From NCBI GenBank assembly GCA_928724745.1, contig CAKMXJ010000018.1, forward strand, positions 372,001-436,000: 64,000 nucleotides of DNA, in the 5' to 3' direction. The position numbers were made by a program, and so were the translations under genes. This document shows, one piece after another, positions 18,326 through 28,325 of this stretch. The notes under the pieces were generated by a model. It saw nothing but the letters and a program-made list of their open reading frames with translations. It was not told the origin of the DNA and ran no database searches. The number at the start of each line of letters is the position of its first letter. Position 1 is the first letter of the stretch. Source of the stretch: Anthracocystis setariae (taxonomy: Eukaryota > Basidiomycota > Ustilaginomycetes > Ustilaginales > Ustilaginaceae).

Positions 18326-19579
18326 ATGGCTCGTCTTAGCGCAAAGCAACGCGCTTCAATCAAGAAGGCAACGGAGGCCCGCAAGCGCCTTCGTGCCACG
18401 ACTAACACCGACGCTGAGCCAACGCCAGCAACGCAAGACACTGATCCCTCTGGCGTCAACGCCATGGATATCGACGTGCCCTCGGCCGCAACTGGCATGG
18501 CTCAATCCCCCCCTCCCGCCTTGCCCGCCAACGACGGCGTGGCCTCATCAAGTCCTTCGAGGTCCTCTGCCGTCGATGGCATGACCAGCTCCTTCGTCGC
18601 GGCCACCATCCATGGTGAGCCCTCCCCAAGCACGAGGTCCTCTGCTGTCCCAAGCATGACCATCCACGACCTTCTGCCCCCGGACGTGACAAGAGGGGGT
18701 CCTCCCACTCGAGTCTCTGCTCCAACGAGCAAGACGATTGCTGCGTCGTCGACGACCAGCAACAACAATGTCCCTAGGCTCCGGCCTCTGTTCCTGCGAA
18801 TCAGCGACGGATCCGAAGGGCCGGGAGGATCTCGCTCGGAGGAGGATGACACCCTGGTCATCCCCTTCAACAACACCAACGACGACGACGACGACTCTGG
18901 GCCGGTCCCTATGCGTCGTCGATCCCATCGATCGAGTCTGGCGGACCAACCGGCCGCAGACTCTCATCTCTTCCCCCGCCGCCCTGCCTCGTTCCCTCAG
19001 GCTCCGGGTGGCGGTATCAAATGGCCTCTCCCCGCCCACCAAGCCTGGTCTGGGCCGCTCGACGAGGAGAGGTCACTCGACAAGCAGCACCGCTTTGTGG
19101 TGCCGGCGGGGACGGTCAGAGCCGTGGTGGCCGACTTCCCCGCCCTCACGGAACGATTAGAGGACGGCTTCCTCTCCTCGACGCCAGGATGCTCCCCCTG
19201 CGTCGAGGCCAACGTCCATTGCACGTATGGCGTTGGTACGAACCACAAAGGACGACCCCGAACGCCGGCCACCCACCAATGCGATCACTGCATCGTGGCT
19301 GGCAAGCTTTGCCGAGGAAACGGCTACACGGGCGTCAGGACCAAGAAGATGGTCCTCTTCGACGATGCTCTCGAGCAGCTCAAGGAGCTCGAACAAGCGG
19401 CGAAGGAGGCAATCACAGCACAAGCGCTGAACAAGCCGATGCCTCCTTCATACGATCCGACGAACATTATTCGGATCGCCGGAACACTTCGCAAGACACT
19501 GGAAAGGCGCGAGAAGTCCGGCCGCAAGAAGCGCGCTCCTCGCCAGGCCTCCAACGATGCTTCTAGTTTGCGTCTGTAA
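18326..19579 (+). CDS. Copia2 accessory ORF with Zn(II)2Cys6-like motif
   Basis: 417 aa from the ATG in CATCGACATGGC. The open frame runs back to 18059, but this start gives a basic N-terminus (MARLSAKQRASIKKATEARKRLR) like the copia1 partner. Residues 25-240 are Ser/Thr/Pro/Asp-rich and probably disordered. The conserved block has RF-x2-P-AGT, ADFP and PGC, then C289-x2-C292-x6-C299, a 19-residue loop, and C319-x2-C322-x6-C329. A charged helical stretch (about 340-400, FDDALEQLKELEQAAKEAI) and a basic end follow. The spacing is that of Zn(II)2Cys6 DNA-binding domains with an elongated loop. It lies between pol and the 3' LTR, where some LTR elements carry env-like or regulatory genes. No signal peptide or membrane segment is visible, so it is not Env-like. 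Confidence 0.75.
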   Translation: MARLSAKQRASIKKATEARKRLRATTNTDAEPTPATQDTDPSGVNAMDIDVPSAATGMAQSPPPALPANDGVASSSPSRSSAVDGMTSSFVAATIHGEPSPSTRSSAVPSMTIHDLLPPDVTRGGPPTRVSAPTSKTIAASSTTSNNNVPRLRPLFLRISDGSEGPGGSRSEEDDTLVIPFNNTNDDDDDSGPVPMRRRSHRSSLADQPAADSHLFPRRPASFPQAPGGGIKWPLPAHQAWSGPLDEERSLDKQHRFVVPAGTVRAVVADFPALTERLEDGFLSSTPGCSPCVEANVHCTYGVGTNHKGRPRTPATHQCDHCIVAGKLCRGNGYTGVRTKKMVLFDDALEQLKELEQAAKEAITAQALNKPMPPSYDPTNIIRIAGTLRKTLERREKSGRKKRAPRQASNDASSLRL

Positions 19580-19632
19580 TGTGTTAAAAATCCTGTTTCG
19601 ATATCTTGACTGTGCTGTGTGAGTGAGTGCTC

Positions 19633-19644
19633 GATGAGGGGGAC
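19633..19644 (+). other. Copia2 polypurine tract
   Basis: GATGAGGGGGAC directly abuts the 3' LTR (TGTTGG at 19645), the expected plus-strand primer position. Confidence 0.8.
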
Positions 19645-20568
19645 TGTTGGAACCCGGGGTTCCGAAAGTCATCTCGCACTCAGAGTATCTCGCTCAACAG
19701 CACCAAATACGCAAGCTTGCGTGTTTGGGTTCAACGACTCAAGATGAAAAACCCACAAGGTACGCGCGCGCACGTTAAGAAGGAACGAACTTAATTAATT
19801 TCCCAAATATCAAGGGGGTAGACCCTGGAAACACAACGCTGCCAAACAGTTGAGCAAGCTGGTGACCATACACGCGAGCTCGCGTATTTGACCGCAACAC
19901 TCCCCTAGATATCTCACCTATCATCACAGATTCGAGGTACACTGGAGGTCATCTTCCGTGACGATGATGGGTAACCCTCATAATCAAGGGTGAACCCCAT
20001 TCACGGACCACGTCGGTCCGAGCCAATCAGAAAAGGACAACAAACGAGACATACGGTGATGTCCCCAACGAGGAGGAAAGACACGCAAGGATTGCGTGTT
20101 TAGCAACGAACACTCGTCGGTCATGGGACCTTCTGGAGTAAGGCTATAGCGACGATGGTCGTCACTTAGCCGTATACGTCTGCTCACGCCATATGTATAT
20201 ATAGAGGTTGCATTTCACTGTGTGGTAATCGGAAATCCATCGAATCATCAACCAACAAAGTGTGTCCCTAACATACAACCAAGCATACCAACACGCAGGC
20301 TTGCGTGTTTGTCTCTCACGTAGTAACCTACCAAGCTTCCTAGTCTACAGCGCCCACTCGGACGAGTGCGGTCAATATCACTTCGCTCTTACTGGCTCTA
20401 TCGCCGAAGTGGATTGACAATTGACTTAGTGATTCCAAAACACACTTCCAAGATTGCAGCTTGAAGTCAGTCAAGGAACGCGGCAAACACGCGCCCTTGC
20501 GTGTCTGCAGTCATCTTCGAACGTCTACCCACCACGCAATAGTGATTAGACGCACACAGAAGCCAACA
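19645..20568 (+). repeat. Copia2 3' LTR (924 bp, intact)
   Basis: TGTTGGAACC to AGCCAACA, with the same five palindromes and TATA box as the 5' LTR. It gives the uninterrupted reference sequence that proves where copia1 inserted. Confidence 0.96.
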
Positions 20569-20573
20569 GTAAT
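20569..20573. repeat. Target-site duplication of copia2 (right copy, GTAAT)
   Basis: Second copy of GTAAT. The Gypsy protease frame resumes from here rightwards. Confidence 0.95.
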
Positions 20574-22256
20574 AGCCTCTGAGCGGGAATCGAAAGTTGC
20601 CGTGCGCACCGGGGCCTGGAGGGCCTCCGGGACGCCCACCTCCCGCTCCAGCATGGCCCTGTCCACAAAAGAAGCGGTAGCGCCCCCGTCAATTAGGGCC
20701 CGGGCCCGGCACCCGGCCAGCGTGACCCAGCACTCATACACCGGGATGCTGGGGTGTCGGTGTACCCGGATGGTGTCCCCACTGATCACCGGCTCGGCGG
20801 GAGGGATGAGGGCCGCTACGTGGCTCCTGAGATCCACGAGTCCCGGATCCTGGCGAAGTTGGGCGATGTTGGCCCTCACCGGGGGAGATTGAGGATGGTC
20901 GGTGGACTCGGGGTCCCACTCCGGGTCATAGGACAGGATGGAACGGTCATCAGGTAGGTCATCCTCGCCATTGATGGGTGTGGCTTCGTCTTCCCCGGAC
21001 CACCGGGTCTCCGGGACGTCTGGGACCAGGGGTTGGACCAAAAGCTCGCCGTTGGCGGGGTCCAGGATAGCCACGTTGGCCCGGAGGGGCCGAGTCTGGG
21101 CGGCCTTTGGGCAGTCCCGGACTGCGTGAGGGCCCCCGCACCCGTAGCAGAGGTTGTTTTCCCGACGGTACTTGCGGACCTCGTCGGGGAGCTCCCGGCT
21201 GGCCAGCCCGGGGCGGGGCGGATCACCCCGCTTGTTGGGGGCCTCGCAACGGGGTACCGTCGAATTGGGTGAGCGACCGCCCCAAAGTTCGGGGCGGCGT
21301 TCCGGGCGACCCGGGGTGTCCGAGTGACCCGGGGTCACCAAGCCGATTTCGTACATTCGCTGCTCGGTTCGGATAGCGGTGTCAATGTACTCGTGCAGGT
21401 CGTAGGTCTCCACGTGGAGGAGCTTCTGCCGGAGGCTCTCCCGGAGGCTAAGCTGGAAAGTCGTCAGCAATTGCTGATTATCGGTAGCGTTAGCCTTGGT
21501 GGCTAGGGCCAAGAACTCGGCAGCGTGAGCGCTGACGCTTCCCGATTGGCGCAGCCGCTGGAGCTTGACCCGGGCGGTGTGTCCCGGGTTAGGATCCCCG
21601 TAGGTGCGGCGGAGATCGGCGCAGAACGTGTCCCACTTGTGGAACAGGTTGATTTCCGGGCGGGCCTGGCGCAGGTTGCGGAGCCGCTCCCGGGGTACAC
21701 CCGAGATATGGGCTAGGGCCCATAAGACACGGCGGGGGTCGGAGGGGAAGCGTGCCGGGTTAAGATCGAAATGGAGGGTGCATTGTTCGATGAAAGCCTC
21801 CAGCTCATCGCGCTTACCGTCCCAGGAGGGGGCGGCAACGCTAACTTCCGGGGTCTTGACCCGGGAAGAATGGTCCTCCGTAAGGTCCCAGTTGGGAGCC
21901 ACGACGGGAGCTCCCGGGGGCACCGGCTGGGGATTGGACCCGCGCTCGCCCATAAGGCGAGTAGCGCGGGCGTACCTTTCCTCCGAGGTCTCGCGTTCCG
22001 GAAAGGGGTCTCCCGGGTGCTCCATGGGCGGAAGGCCCGGTTCTGCCGGGGTCGGGACGGCGGGGTCGGGGGCTCGGCCGCTGTTGAGCAGCCGGATCTG
22101 GTCGGCCAATCCTCCGACCAGGGCGGTTAGGCTCTGCACGGCGGCGACTAGCCCCTGGACGGGGTCGCCTCCTGAATTGGGACTTTCGGGGGTAGGGCTG
22201 CCCGAACTCGTAACTGAGTCCGGGGAGCCGGGACGATGCTGGCTACGGGTTTGCAT
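20574..22256 (-). pseudogene. Gypsy Gag and N-terminal protease, truncated by copia2
   Basis: About 560 residues of Gypsy origin; beyond 20574 the frame runs into the copia2 LTR and stops at 20511. The start ATG is at 22256. The first 130 residues are Pro/Ser/Gly-rich. A Gag core (about 150-300) carries the typical retrotransposon gag motif (W-x(n)-F...LRR.YGD near 215-230). A CCHC knuckle CYGCGGPHAVRDCP lies near residue 380, and the aspartic protease core ALIDGGATASFVD near 535. The protease C-terminal part lies at 4145-4255. The core reads DGG rather than DSG or DTG. Confidence 0.85.
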
Positions 22257-22667
22257 GGTAGCTGGAGTCTCCGCGTTGGTGGCAACGGGGAGGTCGATTG
22301 TAATGTTATGCTCCTGGGGTCTTAGAACCTCGGAACGTGGCGGTGCGTCTGTGTTGAGGCCAGGGGCGTGGTACCGGGTGTTGCTCCCGGGATTGTTGCC
22401 AAGATAGCGGAGCGGGCGAGCGGGAGATCGGGAGAAGGTCTGATATTTCCACCTACTAGAGTGAGTAAGCTAAAATACAATCGACGTCCTGTCGTGAGTG
22501 TGGTGGACTTAGGACGTGAGATTATGTGGCCTCCCGGATACCCCCCGGGTGATGCCGCAGTCTGCCCCCGATCCCCGATCCGGGCGTCATCGGGGGGACC
22601 ACTCCTGCCCGCTCTGATACTGAAACCAATCACTAACTCTCCCGATATCCCAATCATAACAATACCT
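22257..22667 (-). other. Gypsy leader region, no recognisable 5' LTR
   Basis: 411 bases upstream of Gag. On the minus strand GTATCAGAGC at 22611-22620 resembles the TGGTATCAGAGC primer-binding site common in LTR elements, but only about 46 bases separate it from the transposase fragment. No copy of this sequence is visible at the left side of the window. The LTR is either deleted or unusually short. Confidence 0.4.
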
Positions 22668-22668
22668 T

Positions 22669-23301
22669 GATGAAGCCGGGTTTCATCTGCAACAGACGAG
22701 GAGGATCGGCAGGAGCCCAGCAGGAACTCGAGCGGTACAGCGGAACAGGCCGTACAACCGTGGTGCGAACCACTCGCTTCTCGTCGCCATCGACAAGAAC
22801 GGGCTCATTGGTAAGCAGTTCAAAAAGGGAGCGTACAATGCGGACACGTTCAGAGACTTCCTCCGCACAGAAGTCTTCCCGAACATCGAACCAGGCAGGA
22901 CGATGGTGCTCGACAACGTCCAGTTCCACCACAGCGTCAAGGTGAAGACGGCAATCATCGAGGCCGGCCACAACTGGAGATATCTGCCGGCCTACTCACC
23001 ATGGTTCAACATCGCCGAGAAGGTGTTCGCCAAGATCAAACCGTTCGTCAACAGACAGGATCTTCAAGAGGCCGCAGACATCGAGAACTGGATCGACGCT
23101 TGTATTGCAACGATTACACCAGACATCGCCGGAGGATGGCTGCGAGAGACCATGCGCTGGATGATGGTGGCAGAGCATGGTCATCCGCTCTCAGACGATC
23201 ACGACGCCGAGACAGCACTTCGGCAGTACGGTCTATGGACAGATCTATCGGATACAGCTCATCTCGATCCTCATCCGGCCGAATCTTCTCATGTTCAGTA
23301 G
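22669..23301 (+). pseudogene. DDE transposase (Tc1/mariner-like, DDE_3) C-terminal remnant
   Basis: An open frame begins at the Gypsy junction with DEAGFHL, the region of the first catalytic Asp (22669), and runs to a TAG at 23301 (about 210 residues). The second Asp is in LDNVQFHH (22912) and the Glu in YSPWFNIAE (23017), giving a D-x34-E spacing typical of Tc1/mariner-related enzymes. The DNA-binding N-terminal half is missing and there is no start codon before 22903, so this is a truncated gene. If the Gypsy element inserted into it, the missing half should lie left of the window. Confidence 0.8.
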
Positions 23302-24217
23302 CTCTTGTTGTGTTCTTGCAATGCGGAAGTTCGATAACATTGACATTGAATAGCAAGTCTGTGCGCTTGAGTCCCGATAACAACAGCATTAGTTCACGAT
23401 CACATGTAGCTATAGTTCACGCTAACATCATACTAATTCACGATCAGAACAAGCAATCACGATGACGAGTAGCGATGTTTCCCGAACATGTTACATTAAT
23501 TCACGAAGACATCTTGAAAAAGGAATAGTAACATGCTCGCTGGTTGTCTCAACCCCATCTCAAGTACCCAAGTTTCATCTCCCGATCAACGGAGGCAAAC
23601 TAGAAACATGAAAGGAATAAACTCTTGCCAACCGCACCTTGAGCCGATCAAATACTCGCCATACATCTCCATTCAAGTTGCGATCTGCATTCGAGTTGCG
23701 ATAGAGCGCAGGGATTCGGATGTCTGTACCAAACACGCTGACCCTTAAGCTATGAAAAGCCGGTCGTTGATATCGAGTCCTTAGTGAAGAGATGCATGGA
23801 GATGGAGGCAGTCAACAGACAAATACAAGGCTATTGCTGCACGGGCCATTGTCCGACCTCAGCAAGCTTGCAACACGCCGTCCCAAAACACCATATCGGT
23901 TCTCAGCCAAAACCGCGATCGGGCCACGACTTTGCCAGAATTTCCCAGTTCCGCGGAGTGGAGGCAATGTGATGGTGTGTGCTACACAGTATGTGTGATG
24001 GTGTGTTGTGTGTTGGACACCGCCCAAACTGTTCCTTCTTGGAATCTTCGCGCAAAGTCCGGCCAATCGAGCTCCGCACTGTGTCGTCGTCACCCCAATC
24101 CTCCCTTCCGCTTCCTTCACCTTCTTAGCCTCATCCCCATCACACTCGCCTTTCGTCCCCTCACCACCAACTTCTTCTCTCCCTTCCCGCTGTTGTTAGC
24201 GATTTTGACTTTCCAAC
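23302..24217. other. Transposon flank and MGST upstream region
   Basis: The first 200 bases carry spaced TTCACG(A/C) words (23393, 23416, 23437, 23500, and ATCACGA near 23456) that may be subterminal repeats of the DDE element. From about 24060 the sequence turns CT-rich, as expected for the promoter and leader of the MGST gene. No ORF is supported. Confidence 0.4.
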
Positions 24218-24739
24218 ATGTCTGCCACCACCGCCTTCTTCGGCCTGGCTGCGTCCATTCCGGCATTCTACCACTTCCTTGCGCCCAAGCCCTCGCTCGT
24301 TGCCGGCGTCGTGCTCCCTGCTGGCTACGGCTATGTCACCTCGTCCGTTGTCGCTGCGGTCTGGCTGACGTTCTTGATGGGCCTCAAGGTCAGCATGGCA
24401 CGCAAGGCCGCACAAATCCCCTACCCCTACGCCTACGCCGAAAGGGCCGTAGCTGAGAAGGACCACAACGCCCACCTCTTCAACTGCGCACAGCGTGTCC
24501 ATCTCAACACGCTCGAAAACCTGCCTGGCTTTGCCCTCCTCTCGCTCTTCGCAGGTCTCTTCCACCCGAACCTCACCGGCGCCTTCTCCGCCGCTTGGCT
24601 CGTAGGCCGTGTCCTGTACGCTCTCGGCTACTACTCGGGCACCCCCAACAAGCGTGGCTATGGCGCTGCTGTCGGCGGCATCAGCTACCTCGGTCTTCTT
24701 GGCATTGCTACTTACGGTTGCTTCCAGGGCAAATTCTGA
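24218..24739 (+). CDS. Microsomal glutathione S-transferase, MGST3-like (MAPEG family)
   Basis: 173 residues, the usual MAPEG length, without introns. The MAPEG signature is clear at residues 88-100 (FNCAQRVHLNTLE), matching the FNC-x-QR-x-H-x-N-x3-E of MGST3-type enzymes. Hydrophobic segments near 5-20, 27-58, 100-117 and 122-140, and another near 150-168, fit a four-helix membrane protein of the endoplasmic reticulum. Family members conjugate glutathione to lipophilic electrophiles or reduce lipid hydroperoxides with glutathione. The ATG follows a CT-rich leader (CCAACATGTC). Its 3' end faces that of the ferritin-like gene. Confidence 0.9.
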   Translation: MSATTAFFGLAASIPAFYHFLAPKPSLVAGVVLPAGYGYVTSSVVAAVWLTFLMGLKVSMARKAAQIPYPYAYAERAVAEKDHNAHLFNCAQRVHLNTLENLPGFALLSLFAGLFHPNLTGAFSAAWLVGRVLYALGYYSGTPNKRGYGAAVGGISYLGLLGIATYGCFQGKF

Positions 24740-25376
24740 GTTCCTTCTACTCTGCCCATGTCCGCATTCGCGGTCGCATCGTAATTCAACTTCTTCTTCT
24801 TCTTCTTACGCACATCGTTGACATACGTTGGCTGTGTAACAAGCCCATATATTCACGAGTTCTTGAGACCACCCAAAATGCGTTTACTTTCTCCGTTCGT
24901 GTATGGTCTGATCTCCCGCATTCTGTGCCTAGTTCATCTTTGAATCACGAAACCGTTTGCGTTTTCGCTTTTTCAACCCCCACAACATCACGAATCGCTT
25001 TGACGTACAGTAGTATACCACCTCGTCGTCTGTGACAAGGCCACCTAAGTTCCACCCTTAAAATGCATACTGAGATATTGTCGGGACATCTCTGGCGCTG
25101 CACTGAAAAAATTCTCGCCAACAAGCACCAAATTTTGAATCAGTCCATCCTCACGAACGACGAATTTGTCAATAGATATTATTCAAGATTCATGGTGCAA
25201 GACGAATAACGAGCGAGAAAACATAAAGCATAGACTGAACAAAGATCAGAGGGAGGAGGAGGGGTGACGAAGGGACCATCGCAATGCATTGGGACCTTAT
25301 GGCATAGCGACTTGTCGCATCACATTCTCAGAAGAAGAGCGAAAGGAGGGTTGGGATTTGATTCTTCCCCGGACGA
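24740..25376. other. Convergent 3' region between MGST and ferritin-like gene
   Basis: 637 bases between two stop codons. They contain a (TTC)n-like stretch near 24790-24806 and AT-richer sequence that likely holds both 3' ends. I see no further gene. Confidence 0.4.
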
Positions 25377-25882
25377 TTAGGCGGAGACGCCGATTTCGGG
25401 AGCGTACATGCTAGCTGCCTGCGAAGCGGAGAGGTTGATGTCGATGACCACAGGTCCAGCGACAACGTTGTCGTCCGAGATCGAACTGCCGGACTTGGTA
25501 ACAACCATGTAGCTACGACCATACGAGATGTCCTTGGGGATAGTGATAGTGTTGCCGTCGCCGATCTGGGCGTAAAGAACCTGAAGACCGGAGAGGAACG
25601 CAGCGTACTGACCAGCCTGAACACCATCACCAGAGACGGTGACCGTCTTGCCGGCGCAAACATCGCCCGAAAGAGCAGCGGCAGGGAAGGCCTTGACGGG
25701 GAGCGCAGGGTTGGTGCTAGGACAAGACTTGATCAGTGGGGCAGCTAGTGAGTAAGTCTGATTGAAGGACAATGGTGTGTCGAACGCATCTCCGAAACCA
25801 TCGCCGTCTAGAACGGAGCTTTCGACCCATGCTAAAGAGCGTTAGAGAGACGACGTTGAGGATGATGGTCAGGATGATGGTG

Positions 25883-25921
<39 letters not shown>

Positions 25922-26583
25922 CGGAACAAAAAAAAAATCGCGTGAAGAAAAAAATATCTCAACAGCATATCGCGACACGTCAAATAAGAAAAATCGAAAG
26001 AAGGAAAAAGAAAAAAAAAGAAAACCATCTCAACGTGTCAGTAACCTCATTCTTTCTTTCTTTCAATCATCAATGTTTCGCCGCCGACATCAACACCAGG
26101 GAGAGAGTACTCACATGCATGCCTAGCCTCAACAGTAAGAATGGCACCAGCAGCGGTCAAGTAGTCGACGTTGGTGATGTTCTGGGCGGCACCAAGGTAA
26201 GCCGAGTTACCAATACCCTCGAGCAGAGCCGAGGTGGCGACGAACGACTTGACGTCGGTAACACCAAAGTCGTACGTGCACTCCTTGGTAGCCTTGTCAC
26301 CGAGAGCCTTGGTGAGGAAGTCGACGTGTGCCTTCTCGTGACCGCCGATCTCGATGAATCGCTGACGCACCCAGTCCGGGTAGCCGGCCGAGCGGAACGC
26401 ATCGGCGTCGTACGTCTGCAGCGATTCACGGTAGAACGTCGCCTCGAGGTGTTCCAGGGTAAGGGCGTAGTTGAGGATGACAGTGTCGATGTCAGCCTGA
26501 CCAGGAGCAGCACGCTTCTGGAGAGGAGCGGCAGCAACGGCAGCAGCAGCGGCAGTGGCGAGGACGGCGTACTTGGTCAACAT
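25377..26583 (-). CDS. Secreted ferritin-like domain protein (Rds1 type), one intron
   Basis: Exon 1 is 26115-26583, the intron 25832-26114 (GTGAGT...CTAAC...TTTAG), exon 2 25377-25831; 307 residues. The splice joins EARHA to SWVESSVLDGDGFGDAFDTP, the usual continuation in this family, and keeps the frame. The first 19 residues form an Ala-rich signal peptide, followed by a Kex2-like KR at 23-24. The ferritin-like four-helix bundle spans about residues 30-180. Candidate metal ligands are in LEHLEATFYRE, GGHEKAH and VEARH (E and ExxH motifs). Related fungal proteins respond to stress; their biochemical role is not settled, so metal binding is inferred. The intron contains a 31-base homopolymer. 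Confidence 0.85.
25832..26114 (-). other. Intron of the ferritin-like gene with T31 tract
   Basis: 283 bases. On the coding strand it starts GTGAGTAC and ends in CTAACGCTCTTTAG. T31 (plus-strand A at 25886-25916) lies about 54 bases before the acceptor, with more T-rich runs upstream. Confidence 0.85.
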
Positions 26584-28325
26584 TGTGTTAGGGATGGCGA
26601 AGGTCTGGAGCTGAAGGGTTGGGAAAATGGGAAAAGGGTTTTTGGGGGATGGAGGAAAAAAAAAAGGATCTAGGGGATATGGGAGAAGAGTGGGTCCTAT
26701 TTGTACCTCATGAATGAATCTTTGTAGAGAGACTGGCCATGGAGAGGATCAGTAGAGGGGAGAGGGAAGGACGCCTTTGCCGAGATAACACGGGAGGAGG
26801 CAATGGTACCGTTCTGCCCAGTACGCTGAAGCGAAAGCCAAATTTTACACTTCCGCTATGGCATGTTTGCAAAGCACTCTCATCGATGCACCCTGTTTTG
26901 CCAAAACACATGATTTTGTCCTTCTTCTTCCTCCTTCATGCGCTTGCCCAGACTTTGGCGGTTTGTTCTCGCCACCGTTCCATCTATTCCGGCACACCTC
27001 ACTCATTAGAGAAGAACCAGGATCGCGTTGTCCATTGTAGTCCCCCCCCTTGGTGGGCTTTGACTCAGATCTCCTTATTCAGCTGGATCAAACAGATCAA
27101 CCTACATCTTCTATTGTGCCACATTGTGTCGTATTGAAGGCGAACAATAATAATGTACATGCTTAAGGTAGATTGATGCCAAGTACAAGGGGGGGGAGGG
27201 GCGGTGCAGAAGACGTTTGCGAAGCATCTCACGGCGACTCAATTGGGGGCACGACATGGCATGCATGTTGAGCGGTGGGAGGCAAGCGCCTAGATGCGGC
27301 ATTAAATGCAACCTTACAAGACAGACAACACAGGCATACTGCCTTGGTTGGGTTGGTCCCAAGCCGTGTGTGTGTGAGCCGCCTGTCCTCGCGCTTGGTG
27401 AACGACTGAGCTGCAACTTGGGAGGCTTCATGGCGAGCGAGCAAATGCGGTGCACGGAATTGGATTTCCATAGGAATGGTCTCCTCACACTAGCGAGAAG
27501 CTGGATACAAAAGTCGGCAAACAAAAGCAAATGCGGACGGTGACGCAATCAGCATCGCTAAGTGGTAAACCGAACAACATCGAGGAGAAGACGAGGAAGA
27601 AGGAAGAACACAAGAGGATCCCAGGCGGACTTTCGGATGATGAACGGACTTTCGAATAAGACCCCAGCCGAGCAGGTCAACTGGAGCGCACCATCTTACG
27701 GAACGAAGGAAAAGACGAGGAATCCACTCGTGCACAAGGCAGTGTCAGGTGAGGCATGGGACATGGGTCGATGGTGGATGGTGGATGGATCCCGGCCCGA
27801 AAAAAGAGCGATGCAGCATTGCGAAGAAGCGAGGGCATCGGCTAGGGAGCTAGATCCGCCACCAGGATGCGGACGGATCACGTAAGTTGCAGATGGGATT
27901 TTAGGGTCTAGAGGAAGATCAAGGGTTCGATGCTCACGAAAGAAACTCAAAGCTGACGAGGGGGGGGAGAGGGTGTAGATCAGCTGAGTTCGTCACGATC
28001 GACAATAATGGGCTTCACCCAAAGGGATCAAGGGAGGGGAGGGGAAGGGAGCGTCGTCCAGAGCGGATTGTCAAAACATCACCCGAGTTTTCGACGGATG
28101 GAGAAGGACGGCTTGGTGACCAGAAGCCGGCCGTACTCCACCATTTGACGAGCGCTAAGCGAGATGCCATACTGCAGGATTGGCCGAACCCGCATCGTAA
28201 CCCTAACCTGCCACTACCACTCGTCCCTTGCGCAATTCGACTTCCGCAACAGCTCTTCCTCGATCTCTCTCTGACAACAGAAGTCGCTGACAAGAGAGTC
28301 CTGTTCAATAGATACAGTACATGCC

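Larger units (their letters stand above)
4261..20568 (+). mobile_element. Copia2: Ty1/Copia retrotransposon, intact apart from copia1 inside its 5' LTR
   Basis: Bounded by TGTTG...CAACA and flanked by GTAAT duplications. Without the nested copia1 and its duplicated TCAAC, the element is about 7.9 kb: 924-bp LTR, primer-binding site, 1429-aa Gag-Pol, a second ORF of 417 aa, polypurine tract, 924-bp LTR. The LTRs differ at one base that I could find (C at 13263, T at 20223), so the insertion is recent. All canonical Pol motifs are present. It could be autonomous were its 5' LTR promoter not split by copia1. The element carries a family of 20-nt palindromes (separate entry). Confidence 0.95.
1..22667 (-). 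mobile_element. Ty3/Gypsy chromovirus, split by nested copia elements; left end outside window
   Basis: Seen: on the minus strand Gag with a CCHC knuckle and an aspartic protease (20574-22256) continue, after removal of the copia2 insertion, into reverse transcriptase, RNase H, integrase and a C-terminal chromodomain (1056-4255). This protease-RT-RNase H-integrase order with a chromodomain defines chromovirus-type Ty3/Gypsy elements. The 5-bp duplication GTAAT at 4256-4260 and 20569-20573 proves that the two parts were once contiguous. No LTR pair is visible: the right end reaches a transposase fragment at about 22668 without an obvious LTR, and the left end is not in the window. The plus-strand ORF at 2-703 shares the element's striking CCCGGG-rich composition and is taken as part of it by inference. 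Confidence 0.8.

Noticed and set aside
12746..19579. Palindromes as binding sites of the Zn(II)2Cys6-like accessory protein
   Set aside because: Attractive, but copia1 has the protein without the palindromes, and this protein class usually reads CGG triplets. Kept only as an untested idea.
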